Positions 26,334 to 35,626 of a stretch of 64,000 nucleotides of DNA are shown here, piece after piece. Source of the DNA: Streptomyces roseoverticillatus (GTDB taxonomy: Bacteria > Actinomycetota > Actinomycetes > Streptomycetales > Streptomycetaceae). Within the stretch, counting starts at the first letter, position 1, and each line of letters opens with the position of its first letter. The stretch lies in contig NZ_JOFL01000003.1 in the NCBI RefSeq assembly GCF_000719265.1, forward strand, positions 1-64,000, in the 5' to 3' direction. The position numbers were made by a program, and so were the translations under genes. The notes under the pieces were generated by a model, which ran no database searches, was not told the DNA's origin, and saw only the letters and a list, made by a program, of their open reading frames with translations.

Positions 26334-27410
26334 ATGAATACCTCACACTCACTCGGTGAAATGCAGCTGAGCCGGGAAGCACTGGACGTCTTCGCATTCG
26401 CGGCGGACCGGACCGTATTCGGCACCGGAGAACTCACGGCCGTCGGTCTCGACGCCGACGACGCGGAGCGGGCGGTCAAGGAGCTCGTGGAACTGCGGCT
26501 CCTGTGCTACGCCGAGGGCGTGCCGGACCGACTCACCGTCGTGCCGCCGGCGGTCGCCGCGAGCCGGCTGCTGCGTCCGATGGAGCGCCGGATCCAGCAC
26601 CAGCAGGAGGAGATCGAGCGGTTCCGGTGGATGTTCGACGCGCTGCTGCCCGCCTACGAGTCGAGCCGCGCGCGCAACTCCTCGGCCGCGCCCGTCGAGC
26701 TGGTCACCGACCTGCACGTGGTCCAGGAGGTCATCGAGGAGCTGACCCTGACCTGCCGAGAGGAGGTCCTCACCGCACAGCCCGGCGGGGCGCGCTGCCC
26801 CGAGGCGCTGACGGCGGCTCAGGAGCGGGACCGCCGGATGCTCGCGCGCGGCGTCGCCATGCGCACCCTGTACCAGCACCCCGCCCGCTACCACCAGCCG
26901 ACCATCGACCACGTGCAGCGCGTGACGGGCCTGGGGGCGGAGGTGCGCACCCAGTCCGAGGGCTTCTGCCGCATGCTGATCTTCGATCAGCACACGGCGC
27001 TGCTGGGCGTGCCGGACGATCCGCGAGCGGCCCTGCTCGTGCGCGAGCCCCACCTCATCCACAGCATGCGGGTCTTCTTCGACTGTGCCTGGCGCAGCGC
27101 CTCACCCTTCCCGCTCGTCTTCGACGCCGCGTCGGCCGTCCGCATCTCGGGCGAGATCCAGGAAGCGATCGTCGCCATGCTCGCCGAGGGGCTGGAGGAC
27201 AAGTCCATCGCGCGGCGGCTGGGAATGTCGGTGCGCAGTTGCCAGCGCCACGTCGCGGAGGTCATGAAGGCGCTCGGCGCCAAGAGCCGCTTCCAGGCCG
27301 GATTCCTCATCGGACAGTTGCGCAACGACTCGACGGAGGGGGCACTGCCCGGGTCCGAGTGCCGCGTGCTCGCGAGCGCCGGCCCGCCGGACGCCCGGCG
27401 CCGGGGATGA
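26334..27410 (+). CDS. LuxR-type helix-turn-helix regulator
   Basis: A 358-residue regulator. Residues about 10-75 look like a TrmB-type winged helix (LSREALDVFAFAADR ... AVKELVELRLLCY), 80-115 form a charged coiled-coil-like helix (MERRIQHQQEEIERF), and 285-345 are a LuxR helix-turn-helix (GLEDKSIARRLGMSVRSCQR, HVAEVMKALGAKSRFQAG). No receiver domain or ligand domain is recognisable. Such proteins are common pathway regulators in Streptomyces peptide loci. It is divergent from the exporter and convergent with the free condensation domain, so control of either is plausible. The ATG at 26334 was chosen from the first conserved residues. Confidence 0.88.
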   Translation: MNTSHSLGEMQLSREALDVFAFAADRTVFGTGELTAVGLDADDAERAVKELVELRLLCYAEGVPDRLTVVPPAVAASRLLRPMERRIQHQQEEIERFRWMFDALLPAYESSRARNSSAAPVELVTDLHVVQEVIEELTLTCREEVLTAQPGGARCPEALTAAQERDRRMLARGVAMRTLYQHPARYHQPTIDHVQRVTGLGAEVRTQSEGFCRMLIFDQHTALLGVPDDPRAALLVREPHLIHSMRVFFDCAWRSASPFPLVFDAASAVRISGEIQEAIVAMLAEGLEDKSIARRLGMSVRSCQRHVAEVMKALGAKSRFQAGFLIGQLRNDSTEGALPGSECRVLASAGPPDARRRG

Positions 27411-27444
27411 CGGCGAGGATCCGGCCGCCCCGGGGGGCGAGTCC

Positions 27445-28749
27445 TCAGCCGGACCGGCGGGCCGGGACGGGCACGGGTGGTCCGGGGTCGGCCACGGCCA
27501 GGTCCACGACGAGACGGCCGAGGTCCTCGGCGTGGCGGTCGGCCTGCTCGGGCGAGTAATTGGCCGGATTGGCCTCCACGCACACGGTCGTCCCCTCGCC
27601 CGGCGACCCCACGTCGAAGAACAGGCTGAGGTCCGGGACGGGACCGGTGACCAGCGTGCGCACCGAGCCCCGGGCCGTCCCGAACTCCAGGGCTCGGTCG
27701 AAGTTCACGACGTTGACCAGCGGTCCGACTCCGAGCGGAGCCACCGGGCCCGCGGCGGCGAGCAGCGCGCGCCGGAACTCCTCGTAGCGGTGCCGGTGGT
27801 GACGCATCGCCTTCCTGACCCGGCCGTCCGCCTGCAGGCAGGCGTCCCGTAGCGAAGCCTTCGGATCCACGCCCACCCGCACGGGCAGGATGTTCGCCAG
27901 CGGCGCGACCACGCCGCGCAGCACGCGGGTGGGCCGGCCGGCCACGGAGCACCCGAAGGTCACCTCGTCCGCTCCGGTGACCTGCCGCAGGTAGAGGGCG
28001 GTGGCAGCGATCAGGAAGTGGGCCGAGGGGATCCCCAGGAGCTCGCTCTGCTTCTCTATCGCCTCGACCGCGGACGCCGGCAGGTGGTGACGGCCGTGCA
28101 GGGCCGCGGACGCGGGCGGCGCCTCCGCGTGGAGCCGTCCCGTGGCGGGCCAGGCCGCCGCCTCCTGCGCCCAGAACTCCTGGTCCGCCCGGTACGTGCG
28201 GCCGGCCGCGTACGCCCGGTCGTGCTCGACGGCCGCCGTGACGGGCTCGAAGGGATGCGGCTCCGCAGCGCCTCCGCTCAGCAGCGCGTTGTAGACGCCG
28301 GCCGTCCTGCGGGCGAGGGCGGCCTGGCCGTAGCCGTCCGCCACGATGTGGTGGACACGGCGGTACCACAGGTGGCGGTCGGGCGACACCCTGATCAGGG
28401 CGGCGCCGAGCAGCGGGCCGGTGGTGAGGTCGAACGGCCGGGCGAGGTCGGCGCGCATCCAGGCCACGGCCCGCCCGTCCGGGTCGGGCCCCTCGCTCAT
28501 GTCGAGGACCTCGAACTCCCACTGTGCGGGCCGCAGCTCCTGCACCGGCGTCCCGTCGGGCTCCGTCACGAACCGCGCGCCCAGCGACCCGGCCTCGTCC
28601 ACGGCGGTGCGCGCCGCCCGCTCCAGCAGCGCCGCGTCGAGAGCGCCGGTGATCTCGTAGTAGTCGCCCACGTTGTAGGGCGTGCCGGCCGGCTCCAGGA
28701 TCTGGGAGATCCAGATCTCCAGCTGGCCTGCTGTCAAAGGGACTCGCAC
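27445..28749 (-). CDS. Free-standing NRPS condensation domain protein
   Basis: A 434-residue stand-alone condensation-domain protein. The active-site motif HHIVADG is intact at residues 133-139, PLTAGQLEIWISQ at residues 4-16 is the first core motif, and VTFGCSVAGRP is a later one. Intact catalysis suggests it joins two carrier-bound residues in trans. The obvious candidates are the A-T protein as donor and the first carrier of the megasynthase as acceptor, because no other C domain links them. The GTG start at 28747-28749 follows GGAG by 7 bases; longer frames upstream have no conserved residues. It forms its own minus-strand unit with the shared element upstream. Confidence 0.9.
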   Translation of the reverse strand: MRVPLTAGQLEIWISQILEPAGTPYNVGDYYEITGALDAALLERAARTAVDEAGSLGARFVTEPDGTPVQELRPAQWEFEVLDMSEGPDPDGRAVAWMRADLARPFDLTTGPLLGAALIRVSPDRHLWYRRVHHIVADGYGQAALARRTAGVYNALLSGGAAEPHPFEPVTAAVEHDRAYAAGRTYRADQEFWAQEAAAWPATGRLHAEAPPASAALHGRHHLPASAVEAIEKQSELLGIPSAHFLIAATALYLRQVTGADEVTFGCSVAGRPTRVLRGVVAPLANILPVRVGVDPKASLRDACLQADGRVRKAMRHHRHRYEEFRRALLAAAGPVAPLGVGPLVNVVNFDRALEFGTARGSVRTLVTGPVPDLSLFFDVGSPGEGTTVCVEANPANYSPEQADRHAEDLGRLVVDLAVADPGPPVPVPARRSG

Positions 28750-29141
28750 GTTTGCGCTCCAGACGCCTCGGGACCGTCGTCCCCTCACCCTGGCACCCGC
28801 CCCGACCTGCGCACAGGCCTCACCGGGGGTGGTGTTCCCGCCTGTCGTGCACCCGAGGGGGGACGGCAGGCGGGAACACCCGGGCCGGTCCCTGCACCGT
28901 GTGCGGATCACACCGTGCGCCTTGTCCGGATCACACCATCGGACCACGCGTACCGGGGTTTCCGTTGCGCGAAGAAGGTGACAGTCTCCGAGCGGCCCCC
29001 GGCGCGCACCCGGTCATCCGACACGCCCCGTGTCACGATGGCCGGGCGGTATCCGGCTGCCCGCGGGGAAGTTCCCGGTGCCCTCCGGCGCCGGGTCCTC
29101 GCGCAAGCCTTTCGACGTACGTGACAGGAGTGGAGCCCGCC
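28750..29141. other. 392-bp gap between the condensation gene and gnd
   Basis: No credible gene. It holds promoters for two divergent units, the inverted-repeat element at 28831-28880, and two direct copies of CGGATCACACC at 28912 and 28929, spaced 17 bases, which could be a regulator site for gnd. Confidence 0.55.
28831..28880. promoter_or_regulatory. Shared NRPS-locus element, copy 2, forming an 18-bp inverted repeat
   Basis: GGTGTTCCCGCCTGTCGT (28831-28848) pairs with ACGGCAGGCGGGAACACC (28863-28880) with one G-T mismatch and a 14-base loop. The left arm plus loop repeats the sequence at 24830-24865. It is 82 bases upstream of the condensation gene start. It may be an operator or an attenuator-like hairpin. 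Confidence 0.65.
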
Positions 29142-30602
29142 ATGCCCAGCACCCCCGCCCCCACGGCCACCGCTCACATCGGCGTCACCGGGCTCGCCGT
29201 CATGGGCAGCAACCTCGCCCGGAACTTCGCCCGGCACGGCCACACCGTCGCCGTCCACAACCGCACGTACGCCAAGACCGAGGCGCTCATCGACGCGCAC
29301 GGCCACGAGGGGAACTTCGTCCCCGCCGAATCCGCCGAGGAGTTCGCCGCCGCGCTCCAGAGGCCGCGCCGCATCGTCATCATGGTCAAGGCCGGAGACC
29401 CCACCGACGCCGTCATCGAGGAGTTCGCCGCCCTCCTCGAACCCGGGGACGTGCTCATCGACGGCGGCAACGCCCACTTCGGCGACACCCGGCGCCGCGA
29501 GAGGCAACTCCGCGACAAGGGCATCCACTTCGTCGGCACCGGCATCTCCGGCGGTGAGGAAGGCGCCCTCCACGGGCCCAGCATCATGCCCGGCGGCTCG
29601 GCCGAGTCCTACGAATCCCTCGGCCCGCTCCTCGAATCCATCGCCGCCGAGGCCCCCGACGGCACCCCCTGCTGCACCCACATCGGGCCCGACGGCGCCG
29701 GACACTTCGTCAAGATGGTCCACAACGGCATCGAATACGCCGACATGCAGCTCATCGCCGAGGCGTACGACCTGCTGCGCCACGTCGCGGGCTACGAGCC
29801 GGAGCGGATCGCGGAGACCTTCCGCACCTGGAACACCGGCCGGCTGGACTCGTATCTCATCGAGATCACCGCCGAGGTGCTGGCGCACACCGACGCCGCC
29901 ACCGGCCGCCCGTTCGTGGACGTCGTAGCCGACGGGGCCGAGCAGAAGGGCACCGGCCGCTGGACCGTGCAGACGGCCCTCGACCTGGGCATCCCCGTCT
30001 CCGGCATCGCCGAGGCCGTGTTCGCACGGTCCGTTTCCGGCCACGCGGACCTGCGCGGCGCCGCGCGCGAACTCCCGGGCCCCGGACGGGAACCCCTCGC
30101 CCCGGCCGAGGCCGGGGAGTTCGCTTCCCTGGTCGAGGAGGCGCTGTACGCGTCGAAGGTCGTCTCGTACGCCCAGGGCTGGAACATGATCACCGCGGCG
30201 AGCGCCGAGTACGGGTGGGACATCGACCTCGGGGCCGTCGCCGCCATCTGGCGCGGCGGCTGCATCATCCGGGCCGCGTTCCTCGACCGCATCCGCGCCG
30301 CGTTCGCCGCCGACCCGCAACTGCCCACGCTACTCGCCGACAAGGGGTTCGCCGCGGAGGTCGGCAAGGCGCAGGACGCCTGGCGCTCGGTGGTCGCCAC
30401 CGCGGTCGGCCGGGGTGTGCCCACGCCGGGTTTCTCTGCGGCGCTCGCGTACTACGACGCGCTGCGCGCCGAGCGGTTGCCGGCCGCTCTGACGCAGGGA
30501 CAGCGCGACTTCTTCGGTGCGCACACCTACCGGCGCACCGACCGCGAGGGCTCGTTCCACACGCTGTGGGGCGGGGACCGCAGCGAGGAGCAGACCGGCT
30601 GA
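29142..30602 (+). CDS. gnd: 6-phosphogluconate dehydrogenase (NADP+-dependent, decarboxylating)
   Basis: A 486-residue homologue of the long-form 6-phosphogluconate dehydrogenase, which converts 6-phosphogluconate to ribulose 5-phosphate plus CO2 and NADPH in the pentose phosphate pathway. The Rossmann motif GVTGLAVMGSNLARN lies near residues 14-28. GTGISGGEEGALHGPSIMPG and KMVHNGIEYADMQLIAE are catalytic signatures, and the C-terminal half forms the helical dimer domain (ADGAEQKGTGRWTVQ). The ATG at 29142 is preceded by GGAGTGGAG. Length is normal. It marks the return to housekeeping genes after the peptide locus. Confidence 0.96.
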   Translation: MPSTPAPTATAHIGVTGLAVMGSNLARNFARHGHTVAVHNRTYAKTEALIDAHGHEGNFVPAESAEEFAAALQRPRRIVIMVKAGDPTDAVIEEFAALLEPGDVLIDGGNAHFGDTRRRERQLRDKGIHFVGTGISGGEEGALHGPSIMPGGSAESYESLGPLLESIAAEAPDGTPCCTHIGPDGAGHFVKMVHNGIEYADMQLIAEAYDLLRHVAGYEPERIAETFRTWNTGRLDSYLIEITAEVLAHTDAATGRPFVDVVADGAEQKGTGRWTVQTALDLGIPVSGIAEAVFARSVSGHADLRGAARELPGPGREPLAPAEAGEFASLVEEALYASKVVSYAQGWNMITAASAEYGWDIDLGAVAAIWRGGCIIRAAFLDRIRAAFAADPQLPTLLADKGFAAEVGKAQDAWRSVVATAVGRGVPTPGFSAALAYYDALRAERLPAALTQGQRDFFGAHTYRRTDREGSFHTLWGGDRSEEQTG

Positions 30603-30748
30603 AACCGCCCTGCCCTTACCGTGCGTACGGCCGTCCGCGCGGCCGCACGCACCTCCGCCCGCACGGCTCCGCACGGTGGCGACGGGTGCACAGCGCGATA
30701 CCCCCGGATGGCCGTACGTACGGATGTGTCCGACCTTGACGGTTCTGT

Positions 30749-30774
30749 CCTGACCTGCGTCTTTGCAGGTCAGG
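30749..30774. promoter_or_regulatory. Perfect 10-bp inverted repeat upstream of the DUF6643-like gene
   Basis: CCTGACCTGC (30749-30758), 6-base loop, GCAGGTCAGG (30765-30774). It sits 146 bases after the gnd stop and 62 before the next start. A TTGAC (30736-30740) lies just before it. It could be an operator or a late terminator of gnd. Confidence 0.45.
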
Positions 30775-30835
30775 GAAGTGTTAGTACGGACCGGGGCATG
30801 GACCGGGCGAGGGGCGTGGGCTTAACTTATGCGCT

Positions 30836-31339
30836 ATGACCTCCCCCCGCAGCACCTACGGCGGCGGCTACTACGCCTCGTCGTCGTTCCCGGACACCCC
30901 GATTTACGACAGCCTCGTCGCCGAGCGGGGCACCCCGCAGATCGCCCCGATCCGCGTGTCGTCCCCGTACGACGGCGGCGGCAGCAACCTGCCCGCGCTC
31001 CCCGCACTGCCGTCCGGCCCCTCGGCCGCCCCGGCGGCCCCGGCCCCGCAGGCCCAGTACGGCGCCCAGGGCGGCGCCCCGTACGGATATCCCGCGCCCG
31101 GCCCGCAGCAGCCCGCCGGACTGCAGCAGGCGGCCGCCCCGTACATCCCGCAGCAGACGCCGCAGCGCGCCTACCCGGGGCCGGGCCCGCAGCAGTACCA
31201 GCAGCGGCCCGGGGCGGCCCCGGCAGGCCAGGCAGGCCCCTCCGGATACGACGCCATGCGCCCGGCCACACCCCGCCCGGCGGCGGGGCAGTACGAGGAC
31301 CCGTACAACCGCCAGTACCCGAATCAGGGGGGTTACTGA
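30836..31339 (+). CDS. DUF6643-like proline/glutamine-rich protein
   Basis: A 167-residue hydrophilic protein. The first 45 residues look conserved (STYGGGYYASSSFPDTPIY, then LVAERGTPQIAPIRV) and agree with my recollection of the DUF6643 family of Streptomyces. The remaining two thirds are low-complexity Pro, Gln, Ala, Gly and Tyr, typical of disorder. There is no signal peptide or membrane helix. Tyr occurs regularly among the Pro/Gly residues. Function is unknown; it stands alone between gnd and the MOSC gene. Confidence 0.8.
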   Translation: MTSPRSTYGGGYYASSSFPDTPIYDSLVAERGTPQIAPIRVSSPYDGGGSNLPALPALPSGPSAAPAAPAPQAQYGAQGGAPYGYPAPGPQQPAGLQQAAAPYIPQQTPQRAYPGPGPQQYQQRPGAAPAGQAGPSGYDAMRPATPRPAAGQYEDPYNRQYPNQGGY

Positions 31340-31423
31340 CCTTCTGTCCGTTGTGCTGGGGGTCCCGCTACGGCGGGCAGGGGTACTCGTTCAACCGCCC
31401 GGCCGGGGTGGCAAGATGACCGC

Positions 31424-32260
31424 ATGTCCACGTCGCCCACGCTGACCGCGCTGCACTTCTACCCCGTCAAGTCACTGGCGGGGTGCACCGTCCCGGAGGC
31501 GGCCCTCGAGCCGTGGGGTCTGGCCGGGGACCGGCGGTGGATGGTGGCGGACGCCGACGGGATGATGATCACCCAACGGCAGCAGCCGAGGCTCACCCTG
31601 GCCTCGGCCCGCCCGCTCCCGGGCGGCGGCGTCCTGCTCGACGCGCCCGGGGCGGAACCGCTCGACGTCGCCGTGCCCTCCCTCGCGGAAGCGGAGGGCA
31701 CGGTCACGGTGCAGGTGTTCCGGGACAAGGTCGAGGCGGTCCCCGCGGGGGCCGCCGCCGACGCCTGGCTCAGTGCCCATCTCGGGACCACGGCCCGCCT
31801 CTTCCACATGGACGAGCCCGCGAGCCGCCGCCCGATCGATCCCGGATTCTCCCTCCCGGGCGAGACCGTGAGCTTCGCCGACGGCTATCCGCTGCTGGTG
31901 ACCACCCTCGCCTCGCTCGACGCCCTCAACGCGCTCGTCGCGCAGGGCGACCTCCCCGGCGAGGGCCCGCTCCCCATGAACCGCTTCCGCCCCAACGCCG
32001 TGGTCGACGGCACCGAACCCTGGGCCGAGGACGGCTGGCGGCGCGTGCGGATCGGCGAGGTGACGTTCCGGGCGGTCAAGGATTGCGGCCGGTGCGTAGT
32101 CACCACCACCGACCAGACCACCGCCGAGCGCGGCAAGGAGCCCCTGCGCACGCTCGCCCGGCACCACCGCATCGGCACCAAGGCCGTGTTCGGCAAGAAC
32201 CTCATCCCCGAGCACACCGGGACCCTGCGGGTCGGCGACACCGTCGAGATCCTCGACTGA
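31424..32260 (+). CDS. MOSC domain protein (YcbX/mARC-like)
   Basis: A 278-residue protein with an N-terminal MOSC beta-barrel (about 8-120; YPVKSLAGC ... GDRRWMVAD) and a MOSC domain (about 125-275). The Cys in KDCGRCVVTTTDQ near residue 220 is the expected molybdenum ligand, and MNRFRPNAVVDG is a family signature. Relatives (bacterial YcbX, eukaryotic mARC) are molybdoenzymes that reduce N-hydroxylated compounds with an electron-transfer partner. No ferredoxin domain is fused here. The ATG at 31424 is preceded by a purine-poor region, so translation signals are modest. Confidence 0.9.
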   Translation: MSTSPTLTALHFYPVKSLAGCTVPEAALEPWGLAGDRRWMVADADGMMITQRQQPRLTLASARPLPGGGVLLDAPGAEPLDVAVPSLAEAEGTVTVQVFRDKVEAVPAGAAADAWLSAHLGTTARLFHMDEPASRRPIDPGFSLPGETVSFADGYPLLVTTLASLDALNALVAQGDLPGEGPLPMNRFRPNAVVDGTEPWAEDGWRRVRIGEVTFRAVKDCGRCVVTTTDQTTAERGKEPLRTLARHHRIGTKAVFGKNLIPEHTGTLRVGDTVEILD

Positions 32261-32481
32261 GCAGCGCGCCCGCTCGCCCTTCGCCGCATTTCCCTCACTC
32301 TTCTCCCTCCGCGCCGTCACTCCTCTCCCCCCGGCTTCCTCACTCCCCTCCCCCGCCGCACGCCACCCGTCAACGCGCTGCCGTGAACGGCATCCGGAGG
32401 AGGTGATTTTGCTCTCTCCGCCGTCTTCCTCCGCATGCGGTGCCCTGTGTGAGGTATTTACGGACCCGGAAGGGGGTGAGC

Positions 32482-33087
32482 ATGGTGCGCGCTACGGCAC
32501 TCGCATGGCGATGGCGGCGCAATCCCCTGCGTCGCCGGACCGACGTCCTGGAGTCATGGGTGGGACTGGTCGCCGTGGTTCTCATGCTGCTCGCGGGCCC
32601 GGTCACCGGCTGGGTGACGGGGTCGCTCGCCCACGAGGCCCTGCGGCACACGGTCCGCGAACAGCATCGGCACCGCCATCTGGTGACGGCCACGACGCTG
32701 CGCGCCCTGCGCGGCGGACCGGCCGAGACCGACCGCGAGGCCACGGCCGGCCGGGAGGGACACCATCGGGTGGTCGCCCGCTGGCCCGGACCGGACGGCG
32801 GGGAGCGCTCCGGTGTGGTCGCCGTGCGCCATGCCACGCGCCCCGGGCAGCCGTTCCCGCTGTGGACGGACGATCAGGGACGGCTCTCCGGCAGGCCCAT
32901 GGACCCCGACACGGCCGCCGTCCACGCCGGTCTGGCGGGCGCCGGGGCGGCCATGGTCGCCTGCGGCCTGCTGGAGGCGGTGCGCCGCCTGGTCGTATGG
33001 CGGCTCATGCAGCGGCGGTACGCCCACTGGGACCGCGCGTGGGAACGGGCCGGGCAGACCTGGGGCCGGGCCGACGCGGGCAGCTGA
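32482..33087 (+). CDS. Two-helix membrane protein (Rv1733c-like)
   Basis: A 201-residue protein with two hydrophobic segments, near residues 27-50 ([20 protein letters not shown]) and 145-172, flanking an extracytoplasmic loop of about 95 residues. This plan, together with the basic N-terminus ([16 protein letters not shown]), matches the actinobacterial Rv1733c-like family. The function is unknown; the mycobacterial member is dormancy regulated. The ATG at 32482 follows GGAAGGGGGTGAG, a strong ribosome-binding site, and is preferred over an upstream in-frame start at 32440. Confidence 0.8.
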   Translation: MVRATALAWRWRRNPLRRRTDVLESWVGLVAVVLMLLAGPVTGWVTGSLAHEALRHTVREQHRHRHLVTATTLRALRGGPAETDREATAGREGHHRVVARWPGPDGGERSGVVAVRHATRPGQPFPLWTDDQGRLSGRPMDPDTAAVHAGLAGAGAAMVACGLLEAVRRLVVWRLMQRRYAHWDRAWERAGQTWGRADAGS

Positions 33088-33193
33088 CCGGTCAACTCCC
33101 GGGGCCTGCGCGCGCTACGGTGGCTCCGGTGGCCGGTCCGGTACGCACCGGTCCCGGGTGGACGCACGCACGAGGTGGGGGCAGAGCAGCACC

Positions 33194-35626
33194 ATGGCAC
33201 AGGGCTCGGTCCAGGTGACGCACACCGGCACGGCGCGATGGCGGCGGCGCACGGGCGAGTACGACTCCCTCGCCTCGGCCCTGGAAGCGGCGGCCGACGG
33301 GGACGTGCTGTCCGTCGCGCCCGGAACCTACCGGGAGAACCTGGTCGTCACGCGCGCGGTCACGCTGCGCGGCGCGGAGGGTTCGCGCGGCAGCGTGCGC
33401 ATCGCTCCCCCCGACGGGGTCGCCCTGACCGTACGGGCCTCCGCCGCGCTGCAGGACCTGCACGTCGAGGGGCACGACGCGGCGGCGCCCGCGCTCGTCG
33501 TCGAGGACGGCGCCCCGGAGCTGTCCGGCCTGCGCATCGTGACCCGCTCCGCGGTGGGCATCGAGGTGCGCGGCGGCTCCCGGCCGACGGTGCGTCAGTG
33601 CACGGTCGACAATGCGGGCGGCGTCGGCATCAGCGTGCTGGACGGTGCGGGCGGCGTGTTCGAGGAGTGCGAGGTGGTGGCCGCCGGCCAGTCGGGAATC
33701 GCGGTCCACGGCGGGGCGCATCCGCGCCTGGAGCGCTGCCGGGTGCACCACGCGTCGGGCGCCGGGCTCTCCCTCACGGGCGAGGGCAGTTCGCTGGAGG
33801 CGGTGGGCTGCGAGGTGTACGAGGTGCGGGGCGCCGGAGTGCAGGTGGCCTCCAGAGCCGCCGGCCGGCTGACCGACTGCCGGGTCCACCGCACGTCCGG
33901 TGACGGCGTGACGCTGGACACCGACGCCGTGCTCTCCCTCGTCGACTGTGACATCCACGACGTTCCGGAGAACGGGGTGGACCTGCGCTCCCGTTCGGTG
34001 CTGTCGATGACGCGCTCGGCGATCCGCCGGTTCGGGCGCAACGGCCTGTCCGTCTGGGATCCGGGCACGCGTGTCGACGCCGACCTGTGCGAGATCCACG
34101 ACAGCAAGGGCGACTATCCGGCGGTCTGGATCAGCGACGGGGCGACCGCCTCCCTCGGCTCCTGCCGCGTGCACGACGTCCCGGACGCCCTGTTCGTCCT
34201 CGACCGCGGTTCCCACGTCGACGTGGTCGACAGCGACCTCTCCCAGGTCCGCAACACGGCGGTGTCGGTGAGTGACGGGGCGTCGGCCCAGCTGGCCGGG
34301 TGCCGGATCCGCGAGGCGGGCACGGGCGCCTGGTTCCGCGACCACGGCAGCGGCGGCTCCATGGCGGGCTGCACCATCGACGCCGCGGCGACGGGCGTCA
34401 TCGTCACCAAGGGCGCCGACCCCGCCGTCGAGCAGTGCACGGTGAGTTCGCCGGTGGAGGCGGGCTTCTACGTGTCGGCGGGCGGCCGGGGCACGTTCCA
34501 CGAGTGCCGGGTGACGGGCAGCGGCGGCTACGGCTTCCACGTCATCGACGGCTGCCGCTCGACGCTCACCCGCTGCCGCACCGAGCGCTGCGAGCGCGGT
34601 GGTTACGAGTTCGCCGAGGCCGGCCCCGTCAGCGAGGGCTGTACGAGCGACGAGCCCGTGACGTCGGCGGCCGTGGCCGCGCTGCCCTCCGGGGGCGGCG
34701 CGGGCGCGGCGCCGGTGGCGACGGCCGTCCCGCGGACGGTGCTGAAGCCGGTGGCCGTGCCGGTGCAGCGCTCGGCCGAGGAGGCGTCGCCCGCGCCCGC
34801 CACCGGGCCCGGGGCGCGCGCCTCGGTGACCGTGCTGCAGGAACTGGACGCGCTGGTGGGCCTGGAGAGCGTCAAGAAGGAGGTCCGCGCCCTCACCGAC
34901 ATGATCGAGGTCGGGCGGCGCCGGCGGGAGGCCGGGCTGAAGGCCGCCTCGGTCCGCCGGCACCTGGTGTTCACGGGCTCGCCCGGCACGGGCAAGACGA
35001 CGGTGGCCCGGCTCTACGGCGAGATCCTCGCCTCGCTCGGCGTGCTGGAGCGCGGCCATCTGGTCGAGGTGTCGCGCGTGGACCTGGTGGGCGAGCACAT
35101 CGGCTCGACGGCCATCCGCACCCAGGAGGCCTTCGACCGGGCCCGCGGGGGCGTGCTGTTCATCGACGAGGCGTACGCGCTCGCCCCGGAGGACTCGGGG
35201 CGCGACTTCGGCCGGGAGGCCATCGACACCCTGGTGAAGCTGATGGAGGACCACCGCGACGAGGTCGTGGTGATCGTCGCCGGCTACACCGAAGAGATGG
35301 AGCGCTTCCTGACCGTCAATCCGGGCGTGGCCTCGCGGTTCTCACGCACCATCACCTTCGGCGACTACGACGCGGAGGAGCTGCTGCGCATCGTGCGGCG
35401 GCAGGCGGACGAGCATGAGTACCGGATCGGAGCGGGGGCGTCGGAGGCCCTGCTCCAGTACTTCCGCGACATCCCGAGGGGGCCCGCGTTCGGCAACGGC
35501 CGTACGGCGCGGCAGACCTTCGAGGCGATGGTCGAGCGGCACGCGGGCCGGGTCGCGCAGCTGGCCGACCCGAGCACCGACGACCTCACCCTGCTCTACG
35601 CCGAGGATCTGCCGGCGCTGCCCTGA
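33194..35626 (+). CDS. Parallel beta-helix repeat / AAA ATPase fusion protein
   Basis: An 810-residue two-part protein. Residues about 15-470 form a right-handed parallel beta-helix: a pectate-lyase-like lead ([17 protein letters not shown]) and then many roughly 23-residue turns. A Pro/Ala-rich linker (about 475-545) follows. Residues 550-810 form a CbxX/EccA-type AAA ATPase with Walker [10 protein letters not shown] near 595, Walker [11 protein letters not shown] near 654 and arginine-finger region GVASRFSRT. No signal peptide is present, so the beta-helix is cytoplasmic. EccA ATPases serve type VII secretion, but no ESX genes are nearby. The gene overlaps the next convergent gene by 31 bases. 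Confidence 0.9.
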   Translation: MAQGSVQVTHTGTARWRRRTGEYDSLASALEAAADGDVLSVAPGTYRENLVVTRAVTLRGAEGSRGSVRIAPPDGVALTVRASAALQDLHVEGHDAAAPALVVEDGAPELSGLRIVTRSAVGIEVRGGSRPTVRQCTVDNAGGVGISVLDGAGGVFEECEVVAAGQSGIAVHGGAHPRLERCRVHHASGAGLSLTGEGSSLEAVGCEVYEVRGAGVQVASRAAGRLTDCRVHRTSGDGVTLDTDAVLSLVDCDIHDVPENGVDLRSRSVLSMTRSAIRRFGRNGLSVWDPGTRVDADLCEIHDSKGDYPAVWISDGATASLGSCRVHDVPDALFVLDRGSHVDVVDSDLSQVRNTAVSVSDGASAQLAGCRIREAGTGAWFRDHGSGGSMAGCTIDAAATGVIVTKGADPAVEQCTVSSPVEAGFYVSAGGRGTFHECRVTGSGGYGFHVIDGCRSTLTRCRTERCERGGYEFAEAGPVSEGCTSDEPVTSAAVAALPSGGGAGAAPVATAVPRTVLKPVAVPVQRSAEEASPAPATGPGARASVTVLQELDALVGLESVKKEVRALTDMIEVGRRRREAGLKAASVRRHLVFTGSPGTGKTTVARLYGEILASLGVLERGHLVEVSRVDLVGEHIGSTAIRTQEAFDRARGGVLFIDEAYALAPEDSGRDFGREAIDTLVKLMEDHRDEVVVIVAGYTEEMERFLTVNPGVASRFSRTITFGDYDAEELLRIVRRQADEHEYRIGAGASEALLQYFRDIPRGPAFGNGRTARQTFEAMVERHAGRVAQLADPSTDDLTLLYAEDLPALP

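Noticed and set aside
11355..28749. TTA (bldA-dependent) codons in the peptide locus
   Set aside because: I read the regulators and biosynthetic genes for TTA and each candidate was out of frame; not an exhaustive count.
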